Assembly (NCBI GenBank): GCA_964230255.1
Contig: CAXRGW010000040.1
Span: 1-64,000 of the forward strand
Reading direction: 5' to 3'
Length of the DNA: 64,000 bases
DNA from: Alteromonas_E sp964230255
GTDB taxonomy: Bacteria; Pseudomonadota; Gammaproteobacteria; Enterobacterales; Alteromonadaceae
Made by a program: the position numbers and the translations under genes
Shown here: positions 28,032-35,857 of the stretch, piece by piece
How the letters are laid out: every line of letters begins with the position of its first letter
Position numbering within the stretch: position 1 is the first letter of the stretch
The notes under the pieces: generated by a model
The model's database searches: none
What the model was told of the DNA's origin: nothing
What the model saw: only the letters and a program-made list of their open reading frames with translations

Positions 28032-29075
28032 ATGTCGTTCTCTCGCGCGTTTCTGGTCTTATTACTGATACAGGTGCTCAGCATGACTAATGCATTTGCC
28101 AACTATCAACAATCAACTGACAACTTACTTGTTGGTCAGGTTATGGGCGTAGCATATAGCGGTTTTCGCGAAGGTCAGCACCCCGACCGCGGCAATGGTG
28201 CGGTCAACCCGTCAGATGCAGAAGTGCTGGAAGACCTGAATATTTTGGTTGAGCATGGTTTTCAGCTAATCAGACTTTACGATACAGACGAAAATTCACA
28301 AGCAACACTGCGTCTTATTGCGGAACACCAATTGCCCATTAAGGTGGTGCAAGGCATTTGGCTGCGTGCCGAAATTAGTAATCACGAAGGCTGCCCATGG
28401 TTAGACGAGCCTATTCTGCAAGCAGAGTTAGATGCAAATACACTACTAAATCTGGCCGAAACGCAAACGGCGATTGAACTAGTTAAGCAATATTCAGACA
28501 TTATCGTTGCCGTTAACGTGGGCAACGAGGCCTTAGTCGAGTGGAATGATCATATGGTCAGCGTCGACGCAGTTATTAATTATGTGCGTATGGTCAAGGA
28601 GCAGACTGATGTCGCAGTTACCGTTGCTGACAACTATGACTGGTGGGCAAAAGCGGGTTATGAACTCGCCCAAGAGCTCGATTTCATTGGTGTCCATACT
28701 TATCCTGTTTGGGAGAATAAACCGATAGAGGAATCATTGGCATACACCATTGAAAACATTGAAAAAGTACACCTCGCCATCCCTAATAAGCCTATCGTTA
28801 TCCTCGAAGCTGGTTGGGCAACTACTGCTGATGAATTTGCAGCCTTAGCGGGTGTTGAAAACCAAATTACATACTATAAAGATTTGCTCGAATGGGCGAC
28901 ATCTAGCAATACCACCGTGCTGTTTTTCGAAGCCTTTGACGAACCGTGGAAAGGAGACCCAAACAAAGCCGGTGGCGCAGAAAAACACTGGGGACTTTTT
29001 TATGTTGACCGTAAACCGAAGCCAGTGGTTACAAAGTTCATACGCCCCAAACTCATCAATGTTGAAAATAACTAG
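28032..29075 (+). CDS. secreted GH17 family beta-1,3-glucanase
   Basis: This GH17 TIM-barrel glycoside hydrolase (347 aa) has a signal peptide (1-23, cleavage at AFA-NYQ). The acid/base Glu166 is in VNVGNEALVEW and the nucleophile Glu259 is in PIVILEAGW. VHTYPVW and EAFDEPWKG, both typical of the family, are also present. GH17 enzymes cut or transglycosylate beta-1,3-glucans. Export plus the neighbouring phosphorylase and GH3 genes suggests laminarin-type glucan breakdown in the periplasm or outside. No binding module is attached. Regulation by the upstream LytTR pair is plausible. Confidence 0.9.
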   Translation: MSFSRAFLVLLLIQVLSMTNAFANYQQSTDNLLVGQVMGVAYSGFREGQHPDRGNGAVNPSDAEVLEDLNILVEHGFQLIRLYDTDENSQATLRLIAEHQLPIKVVQGIWLRAEISNHEGCPWLDEPILQAELDANTLLNLAETQTAIELVKQYSDIIVAVNVGNEALVEWNDHMVSVDAVINYVRMVKEQTDVAVTVADNYDWWAKAGYELAQELDFIGVHTYPVWENKPIEESLAYTIENIEKVHLAIPNKPIVILEAGWATTADEFAALAGVENQITYYKDLLEWATSSNTTVLFFEAFDEPWKGDPNKAGGAEKHWGLFYVDRKPKPVVTKFIRPKLINVENN

Positions 29076-29294
29076 CTAGTGCACATTCACCGTAAAAATA
29101 CTTTCATCATCATTGTGAATGCGCCCGAGTTGCCGAATAGTATAAATAAATAGCTAAAACCTTGACGCTTTTTTGCCCATCCAGCAAAATGCTGTTAAAT
29201 AAATGTAAATGTTTAAATTGTCTTTTACATATAAGATCAAATATTAATCAATACAAGTATTCGGCATAATCAGTAGCCAGTTGGAGAATTAACT

Positions 29295-29894
29295 ATGATT
29301 TTGAATCATTTATGGGGTATATACGCGCACCCAAAGGAAGAATGGCACACCATCGATGAACGCCATGAGAGTTATTTTTTTGCGCTTAGTCACATCTGTT
29401 TAATTGCATTAATCCCCTCGGTGGTTGGTTACTACTCTGCTGCTCATCTTGGCTGGAGTATTGGTGTTGGTGACGTGATTCGTTTAACTCACGAAAGTGC
29501 ATTAATGATGAGTATAGCAATGTATTTTGGTTTGATCGCTGGCGTGGTAGCTCTTGCGATTTTGGCCCACGAACTGGCGAAGGCTTTCGACTCGAATCCA
29601 ACCTACACCCAGTCACTAGAATTGGCCGCATACACAGCAACGCCATTATTTATGGTTGGCTTCGCGGCTTTATTCCCTGTCTTATGGTTTATCATGGCGG
29701 TAGGCCTAGTCGGATTGTCTTATTCGGTCTATCTGTTGTATTCGGGTGTACCAATTATGATGCACATCCCAGAAGAGAAAGGCTTTATTTATTCGAGCTC
29801 CGTTGTCACTTGTGGTCTAGTATTACTTGTAATTCTAATGGTAACGACTGTAATGTTATGGAGTGCTGGCATTGGTCCTGTGTACGTGCACTAA
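29295..29894 (+). CDS. Yip1-family membrane protein
   Basis: This polytopic inner-membrane protein (199 aa) has five predicted helices (about 33-52, 72-95, 113-135, 137-154, 172-195). The N-terminus LNHLWGIYAHPKEEWHTID matches the Yip1 domain opening found in many gammaproteobacteria. GGAG precedes the ATG. It stands alone between GH17 and purF, and no function is established for the bacterial family. The 219-bp gap before it holds only a loose CATTCAC/GTGAATG repeat. Confidence 0.8.
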   Translation: MILNHLWGIYAHPKEEWHTIDERHESYFFALSHICLIALIPSVVGYYSAAHLGWSIGVGDVIRLTHESALMMSIAMYFGLIAGVVALAILAHELAKAFDSNPTYTQSLELAAYTATPLFMVGFAALFPVLWFIMAVGLVGLSYSVYLLYSGVPIMMHIPEEKGFIYSSSVVTCGLVLLVILMVTTVMLWSAGIGPVYVH

Positions 29895-29920
29895 CCAATG
29901 TAAGTGAACACCTTGAAAGT

Positions 29921-29948
29921 AAAAAAGCCAGCTAACGCTGGCTTTTTT
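29921..29948. terminator. bidirectional terminator between Yip1 gene and purF
   Basis: AAAAAAGCCAGC and GCTGGCTTTTTT are perfect complements around a TAAC tetraloop, giving a strong hairpin with a T-run on both strands. It ends the plus-strand Yip1 transcript and the long minus-strand purF operon. Confidence 0.95.
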
Positions 29949-29962
29949 GTTTTACTGTCTCG

Positions 29963-31480
29963 CTATTGATCAAGGTTATGTAAATCGAGGTTGCTCAATT
30001 CAGCTTGCACCACAGGCGCTTTTTTGCTCTTCTCGCTACGAGCTGCATCAATGCCTTCTAGGTAAGATTGGTCGACATCTCCGGTAATGTAATCACCATC
30101 AAACACAGATGTTTCGAACCTAGCTATTTGTTCATTCTCTTCACGCACGGCTTCTACCAAATCAGTTAAGTCTTGGAAGATCAAGCCGTCAGCTTGAATC
30201 AAATCACTAATTTGATCAATCTCTCTGCCATAGGCGACTAATTCATTTGCCGATGGCATATCAATGCCATAGACATTCGGAAAGCGTATTTCTGGTGCCG
30301 CAGAAGCGAAGTAAACTTTTTTGGCTCCTGACTCTCGCGCCATCTCGATAATCTGACTAGAGGTTGTTCCGCGCACAATACTGTCATCAACCAAGAGTAC
30401 ATTTTTACCTTTAAATTCTGAGGAAATAGCATTCAACTTGCGACGCACTGACTTTTTCCGCATGGTTTGGCCTGGCATTATGAACGTGCGACCGATGTAG
30501 CGGTTTTTCACAAATCCCTGACGATATGGCAAATCTAAGGTATTAGCAATTTGCAATGCCACATCCATTGACGTTTCGGGAATAGGAATGACAACATCAA
30601 TATCCTTATCTGCCCATTCGCGTTTTATTTTTTCACCCAGATTTTTACCCATATTTACACGTGAAGCGTAAACGGAAATCCCATCAATAAACGAATCAGG
30701 TCGGGCAAAATAGACGAACTCAAAAATACAAGGTGACATTGTTGGCGTTTCAGCGCACTGCTGTGTGAATAACTGGCCTTGTTCGGTAATATATACAGCT
30801 TCACCTGGAGCAACGTCGCGAACAAATTTAAAGCCAACAGCATCCAAAGCAACGCTCTCTGACGCTACCATGTATTCGTCGCCTAACTCTGTACTGCGTT
30901 TACCTAGCGCCAGTGGACGAATGCCATAGGGGTCGCGAAACGCTAGAATGCCGTGCCCAATTATTGCCGCAACTACAGCATAAGCCCCACGAATTTTCTT
31001 GTGAGTTTGTGCTACTACCTGAAATACATGTTCTGCAGATAACGTCGTCTCAGTACAGTTTTGCAATTCATGCGCTAATATGTTTAGCAATAACTCTGAA
31101 TCTGAAGTGGTATTGATATGGCGTCTTGCAATTCGAGACACTTCTTGTTGAAGCTCTTTAGCATTGGTCAGGTTGCCGTTATGGGCAAAAGCAATACCAA
31201 AAGGTGAATTCACATAGAAAGGCTGAGCTTCGGCTGAACTCGATGTTCCGGCTGTAGGATAGCGACAATGACCGATGCCCATATTGCCCGTTAATCGCTT
31301 CATATGGCGCGTGTGGAAGACATCACGCACAAGCCCATTAGCTTTGCGTAAGTTGAACATATCATTGTCAATGGTCATGATACCAGCAGCATCTTGACCA
31401 CGGTGTTGTAGCACCGTTAACCCGTCATAAAGCGACTGTGCAACACCGGCCTTACCAACAATTCCAACAATACCACACAT
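29963..31480 (-). CDS. purF: amidophosphoribosyltransferase
   Basis: This enzyme makes 5-phosphoribosylamine from PRPP and glutamine, the first committed step of purine synthesis. The N-terminal nucleophile domain starts MCGIVGIVGK, with Cys2 as catalytic residue. HNGNLTNA and GIRPLALGKR follow. The PRPP loop is VLLVDDSIVRGTTS. At 505 aa it matches E. coli PurF. It is the last gene of the pdxB-to-purF block, 16 bp after cvpA. Confidence 0.97.
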   Translation of the reverse strand: MCGIVGIVGKAGVAQSLYDGLTVLQHRGQDAAGIMTIDNDMFNLRKANGLVRDVFHTRHMKRLTGNMGIGHCRYPTAGTSSSAEAQPFYVNSPFGIAFAHNGNLTNAKELQQEVSRIARRHINTTSDSELLLNILAHELQNCTETTLSAEHVFQVVAQTHKKIRGAYAVVAAIIGHGILAFRDPYGIRPLALGKRSTELGDEYMVASESVALDAVGFKFVRDVAPGEAVYITEQGQLFTQQCAETPTMSPCIFEFVYFARPDSFIDGISVYASRVNMGKNLGEKIKREWADKDIDVVIPIPETSMDVALQIANTLDLPYRQGFVKNRYIGRTFIMPGQTMRKKSVRRKLNAISSEFKGKNVLLVDDSIVRGTTSSQIIEMARESGAKKVYFASAAPEIRFPNVYGIDMPSANELVAYGREIDQISDLIQADGLIFQDLTDLVEAVREENEQIARFETSVFDGDYITGDVDQSYLEGIDAARSEKSKKAPVVQAELSNLDLHNLDQ

Positions 31481-31496
31481 GAAAATTACCTATTTA

Positions 31497-31982
31497 TCAG
31501 GAAGTTAAAAAGCTTGAACTGCCCTGCATATATTGAAAGAACCATTCAATTATGACTGCAAATTCGGGTAGCAAGAGCGATGTTTGCCACCATGTACTTG
31601 AAGCCGCAGGGGTAAATGTATCCATAAAAAACAATAAGGCGCTAACAATCAAAACGCCGCGGAGCGCACCAAATACAGCGCCTAGTGCTCTATCTGTCCC
31701 ACTTAACCCAGTTGCTTTGACCAACTGGCTGAAGACGTAATTAACGAGAGCACCGATAATTAGGGTAACAACAAATAAAATGGCAATAGCGACACCATTG
31801 CGCAACAACTCATCTGTTATGCGTGTGAGATAAACGGCAATGTCGGGATAAAACTGACTAGCAACGAAAAGAGCACTGAACCATACGGCAAGCGAAATTG
31901 CTTCTTTTACAAAACCACGGATCAAACTAATGACGGTAGATAAAGCGATGATGCCAATAATGGCGAAGTCAAACCAATTCAT
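31497..31982 (-). CDS. cvpA: colicin V production protein homologue
   Basis: This inner-membrane protein (161 aa) has four helices. MNWFDFAIIGIIALSTVISL followed by RGFVKEA is the family N-terminus, so the ATG at 31982 is preferred to the TTG at 32012. CvpA is conserved next to purF and affects envelope integrity and biofilm traits in other bacteria; its molecular activity is unclear. Confidence 0.9.
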   Translation of the reverse strand: MNWFDFAIIGIIALSTVISLIRGFVKEAISLAVWFSALFVASQFYPDIAVYLTRITDELLRNGVAIAILFVVTLIIGALVNYVFSQLVKATGLSGTDRALGAVFGALRGVLIVSALLFFMDTFTPAASSTWWQTSLLLPEFAVIIEWFFQYMQGSSSFLTS

Positions 31983-32117
31983 TCGTTCTGAGCTTTCGTT
32001 CTGCTGGTGCAAATTACCATCTTTGAATGGCGCGCATTCTACCAGAAGCGTTAGTGAATACCAAACCTAGTATCAGTATAAATTACTCGGAAATATGACT
32101 CGATAGAGGGGTTATGT

Positions 32118-32738
32118 TTACACTTTAAACTGCGTAATTTTTCCCGAGAGTCCAGTCAATTCGCGTAAATGTGACAGCGAATTTTCGAGATTATCACGCT
32201 CAAGATCAGGTCCAACAAAAACTTTGGTTAACTGTCCTGCGCTAGTTTGCACTGGTCGACTAAATGCTCGATAACCTGCATTTTCAAGTTTATCCAGCAA
32301 TTCGCGGACATTTTTTTGATGACGAAAACTGCCCAACTGTATTACCCAACCGGTATTTTGTAACTCTTCTTCAATTGGGCGATCAATGACCGTTTGGTCG
32401 GCCAAACTATCGTTTGTAATTGGTTGAGTGATCACTTCCGTTGTTTCAAGTGAAGCACCTTGTTGCTCAACTTGTTCGCTTTGATTTTGTTGTTCCGGAG
32501 TATCGTCAACAGGCTGATCTTCAACAATCTCTATTGGACGAGACGCTGCAGCAGCGACTTCTTCACTGGGAAACCTTGGCGGTTGAACTAATGGTTCACG
32601 CACGGGCGATTCTGGCACCGTAACAAATGCCACTTGCTGATCGGCTTTCTTTCCATCGAGTAAGTCGGGCAAAAAGATAACAGCTAAAGCCACAACAATG
32701 ATGGTACCGACCAAGCGGTTTTGTAACGCACTAGACAA
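32118..32738 (-). CDS. dedD: DedD-like SPOR-domain protein
   Basis: This is a cell-division-associated peptidoglycan-binding protein. One transmembrane helix lies at about 8-25 (LVGTIIVVALAVIFLPDLL), followed by a long Gln/Glu/Pro-rich periplasmic linker and a C-terminal SPOR domain (about 128-206, starting WVIQLGSFRHQ). Translation starts at TTG 32738, supported by GGAG seven bases upstream. The order folC-dedD-cvpA-purF is as in E. coli. SPOR domains bind denuded glycan strands at the septum. Confidence 0.9.
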   Translation of the reverse strand: MSSALQNRLVGTIIVVALAVIFLPDLLDGKKADQQVAFVTVPESPVREPLVQPPRFPSEEVAAAASRPIEIVEDQPVDDTPEQQNQSEQVEQQGASLETTEVITQPITNDSLADQTVIDRPIEEELQNTGWVIQLGSFRHQKNVRELLDKLENAGYRAFSRPVQTSAGQLTKVFVGPDLERDNLENSLSHLRELTGLSGKITQFKV

Positions 32739-32769
32739 ACAACGTCTCCACTAAAACAATGAATATGTA

Positions 32770-34062
32770 TTATAGGCGTTGTTGCGCATTAAATGTCAAC
32801 ATTTCAGCGACAGTAACAAAAGAACCGAAGACCAACACCACGTCATCCGGAGAAACCTTTGCCATAATGCGTTGGGCTGCTTCGGCGACATCATTTGCGG
32901 CTTCATCACAGACTTGACCAACTAAAGCTCGCTGTAAATCAGCGATCGTTGCTGCGCGAGCTTCTGGTAACCCTACCGGGATCCATGTCGGTGATAAAGG
33001 CGCAAAAATGCCTAGCGTTTCACGCATGGCCTTATCGCGCATCATACCCACAATAATGTATAGCTTGTCCCACTTAAGCTGCTTTAATTGCTGAACAACT
33101 AATTGAGCAGCATGCGGGTTGTGACCGACATCGACAATCCAGTCGGGTTGGTAGCTCAATCGTTGAAAGCGACCAGGTAACCCTGCCGTGCGGATCAGTT
33201 GTCGTAATATCTCCGGCTTAGCGTTTAACTTAACTAGTTCGCCCAACATGTCTAGCGCTGCCAATGCGGTAGCAATATTGTCTATCAGTAGCAATGGCTG
33301 AGGTAACTGAGTTAATTCGAAAGATCCCCCCTGCCATGACCAAAGCGCGTTACCTGTTTGATTGAAATCGAACTCACGGCCTTTGTGCTGAATGTTGCCC
33401 GCCACCTGTTGTGCTTGGGTGAGCATCACTTGCGGTACATCGCGCTCGCCAAGCACGATCTGTTTGTCCGCACGAAATATACCTGCTTTCTCAAAAGCAA
33501 CTGATTCTCGTGTATCCCCAAGGTATTCTTGGTGATCGAGTGCAATTGAAGTTATAACCGCCAATTCATTATCGACAATGTTAGTCGCATCTAATCGTCC
33601 GCCTAAACCAACCTCCAGAATCAAATAGTCAGGTTTGGCTTGTCCTATCAACCACAAGGCGGCCAAAGTGCTAAATTCAAAGTAAGTTAATGAATCATCA
33701 CCACGAATGCGCTCTATATGCAATAGCGCCTCACAAAATTGTCCTTCACTTGGGCTTGCATCGTTAAGACGCACTCGCTCAGTAAAACTAATCAAATGCG
33801 GAGAACTATAGAGTCCAACGGATTTATTTAGTTGCAAAAGCGCAAGTTCTAAAAAGCGACATGTTGACCCCTTTCCATTGGTGCCGCCAACTGTAACTAC
33901 ACGGGTTGATGAAAAATCTAGTGCCAGTCGTTTGAACACACGGTTAACGCGATCAAGTGACATGTCGATTTCAGTGGGGTGGATTACTAATAAATAGGCA
34001 AGCCATTGATCCAAAGACCACGCAGATTGCGTGGTCTTTGGATACTCAGAAGTGTCTTTCAT
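32770..34062 (-). CDS. folC: folylpolyglutamate/dihydrofolate synthase
   Basis: This ATP-dependent ligase adds glutamate to dihydropteroate and to folates. The P-loop is VGGTNGKGSTCRF. YFEFSTLAALW and LEVGLGGRLDATNIV, then DHQEYLG, are family motifs. The C-terminal domain contains VDVGHNPHAA. At 430 aa it is of normal length. Only three bases separate it from the accD stop, so the two are translationally linked. Confidence 0.96.
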   Translation of the reverse strand: MKDTSEYPKTTQSAWSLDQWLAYLLVIHPTEIDMSLDRVNRVFKRLALDFSSTRVVTVGGTNGKGSTCRFLELALLQLNKSVGLYSSPHLISFTERVRLNDASPSEGQFCEALLHIERIRGDDSLTYFEFSTLAALWLIGQAKPDYLILEVGLGGRLDATNIVDNELAVITSIALDHQEYLGDTRESVAFEKAGIFRADKQIVLGERDVPQVMLTQAQQVAGNIQHKGREFDFNQTGNALWSWQGGSFELTQLPQPLLLIDNIATALAALDMLGELVKLNAKPEILRQLIRTAGLPGRFQRLSYQPDWIVDVGHNPHAAQLVVQQLKQLKWDKLYIIVGMMRDKAMRETLGIFAPLSPTWIPVGLPEARAATIADLQRALVGQVCDEAANDVAEAAQRIMAKVSPDDVVLVFGSFVTVAEMLTFNAQQRL

Positions 34063-34065
34063 TGA

Positions 34066-34908
34066 TTAGTGACGATGTAATTTACTCAGAATGCTATGCA
34101 GTGTATCGCGCATTTCGCGACGGTCAACAATCATATCAATTGCACCTTTTTCCAGTAAAAATTCACTGCGTTGAAACCCTGGTGGGAGCGTCTCGCGAAC
34201 CGTTTGCTCAATAACCCGAGGCCCAGCAAAACCGATGAGGGCTTTAGGCTCGGCAATATTTATATCGCCTAGCATTGCTAGACTTGCCGATACCCCCCCC
34301 ATCGTTGGGTCAGTCAATACAGAGATAAAAGGTATTCCACGTTCACTCATTTTGGCCAGCGCTGCACTTGTCTTTGCCATTTGCATTAGTGAAAACAACG
34401 CCTCCTGCATACGCGCGCCCCCACTGGCAGAAAAACACACAAGAGGCATGTTGTTTTCGAGGCATTCATTAACCGCAGCAACAAACCTAGCACCAACTAC
34501 TGATGCCATCGAGCCCCCCATAAAACTAAACTCAAAACACGCCACAACTACAGGCATACCTTTCAATTTACCGCGCATAACTACCAAGGCGTCTTTTTCA
34601 TTGGTTGATTTTTGTGCCGCAGTAATTCGATCCTTGTAGCGCTTAGAGTCTTTGAATTTCAAGATATCTTGCGGCTCTAGTTCAGCGGCAAGTTCGGACT
34701 TGTCCCCAGCATCCAACAAACCTTCAATTCTGGCACGTGCTTTAATTCGCATGTGATGGCCGCACTTGGGACAAACTTCAAGCTGTTTTTCCAATTCGGA
34801 CTTATACAATACTGCGCTACACTCCGTGCACTTGGTCCAAACACCTTCAGGTACATTACCTTTCGTGGAGGTCTGGGTTCTCGGCAGTATTTTCTGGATC
34901 CAACTCAT
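34066..34908 (-). CDS. accD: acetyl-CoA carboxylase carboxyltransferase beta subunit
   Basis: This is the beta subunit of the carboxyltransferase that makes malonyl-CoA with AccA. The N-terminal zinc ribbon shows two CxxC pairs (CTEC near residue 27, CPKC near 46). The carboxyltransferase core has FSASGGARMQE, DPTMGGVSASLA and GFAGPRVIEQT. At 280 aa it is the usual length. accA is not in this window. Confidence 0.96.
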   Translation of the reverse strand: MSWIQKILPRTQTSTKGNVPEGVWTKCTECSAVLYKSELEKQLEVCPKCGHHMRIKARARIEGLLDAGDKSELAAELEPQDILKFKDSKRYKDRITAAQKSTNEKDALVVMRGKLKGMPVVVACFEFSFMGGSMASVVGARFVAAVNECLENNMPLVCFSASGGARMQEALFSLMQMAKTSAALAKMSERGIPFISVLTDPTMGGVSASLAMLGDINIAEPKALIGFAGPRVIEQTVRETLPPGFQRSEFLLEKGAIDMIVDRREMRDTLHSILSKLHRH

Positions 34909-34995
34909 TAATTCATTTCCTGTTGCTACGACATTTCACCAGCGTTATTAGAGCATAGTCCGGCGTTAGGACAAAAACAAAACTGGTCTAAGAAG

Positions 34996-35781
34996 TCAGT
35001 CTGGCACAAATAGAGGACCCAGTGGCGTGTAAGGTATACCAAATATTTCGGGGTATTCAACGTGCACTAGATATAAACCGTTAGGCTTTGCCGTCGCACC
35101 AGCCTGCGTGCGGTCTTTGCTCGCTAGCAGCTCAGCTATCCATTCAATCGGTTGCTCGCCACAACCAACTACAATAAGAGATCCTGTTATATTGCGCACC
35201 ATATGATGTAAAAACGCGTTAGCAGTAACATCAACAAATACATATGGACCGCGGCGCTCAACGCTAATCGCACGTATGTTGCGAAAAGGCGTCTTGGATT
35301 GACAATGCGCTGCGCGAAATGCACTAAAATCGTTTTCACCGATTAAACATTGGGCTGCAATATGCATTCGCTCGGCATCTAGTGGTCGATACTCATGAGT
35401 TAAGCCCCCGCGTAAAATGCCTGGGCGCAATTTAGCGTTGTAAATGACGTATCGATAGCGTCGAGCAGTCGCACTGTAGCGCGCATGAAAATCATTATCG
35501 AAAGCCTTGGCCCAATGAACTGCGACAGCATCTGGTAAATGCGTATTCACTCCCATTGTCCAGGCGCGCTCAGGACGTTCAACGTCAGTATCAAAATGAA
35601 CGATTTGGTTGGTGGCGTGAACGCCCGCATCTGTGCGACCGGCACACTGGACTTCGATTGCAGTATCGGCGATTTTCGACAACGCACTTTCCAGTGATAA
35701 TTGAACGGTACTTAGCTGTTGTTGGCGCTGCCAACCGTAAAACGCCGAGCCATCATATTCAATCCCAAGTGCAATGCGCAA
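34996..35781 (-). CDS. truA: tRNA pseudouridine(38-40) synthase
   Basis: This enzyme isomerises uridines 38-40 in the anticodon arm of many tRNAs. The catalytic Asp51 is in CAGRTDAGVHA. GIEYDGSAFYGWQRQ near the start and HHMVRNITGSLI further on are family hallmarks. The TTG at 35781 is chosen as start because AAAGG lies eight bases upstream and it gives (M)RIALGIEYDGS, as in other TruA proteins; the TTG at 35802 adds seven residues. It gives 261 aa. Confidence 0.94.
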   Translation of the reverse strand: MRIALGIEYDGSAFYGWQRQQQLSTVQLSLESALSKIADTAIEVQCAGRTDAGVHATNQIVHFDTDVERPERAWTMGVNTHLPDAVAVHWAKAFDNDFHARYSATARRYRYVIYNAKLRPGILRGGLTHEYRPLDAERMHIAAQCLIGENDFSAFRAAHCQSKTPFRNIRAISVERRGPYVFVDVTANAFLHHMVRNITGSLIVVGCGEQPIEWIAELLASKDRTQAGATAKPNGLYLVHVEYPEIFGIPYTPLGPLFVPD

Positions 35782-35857
35782 CCGATAAACCTTTGTGTAC
35801 AACCAAAATTGGCGGCAAGTGTAGCCTAACTAGGTAATAGCAGACAACCACAAGCAC

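Noticed and set aside
34235..34639. 134-aa plus-strand frame opposite accD
   Set aside because: It is antisense to a conserved essential gene and has no recognisable feature.
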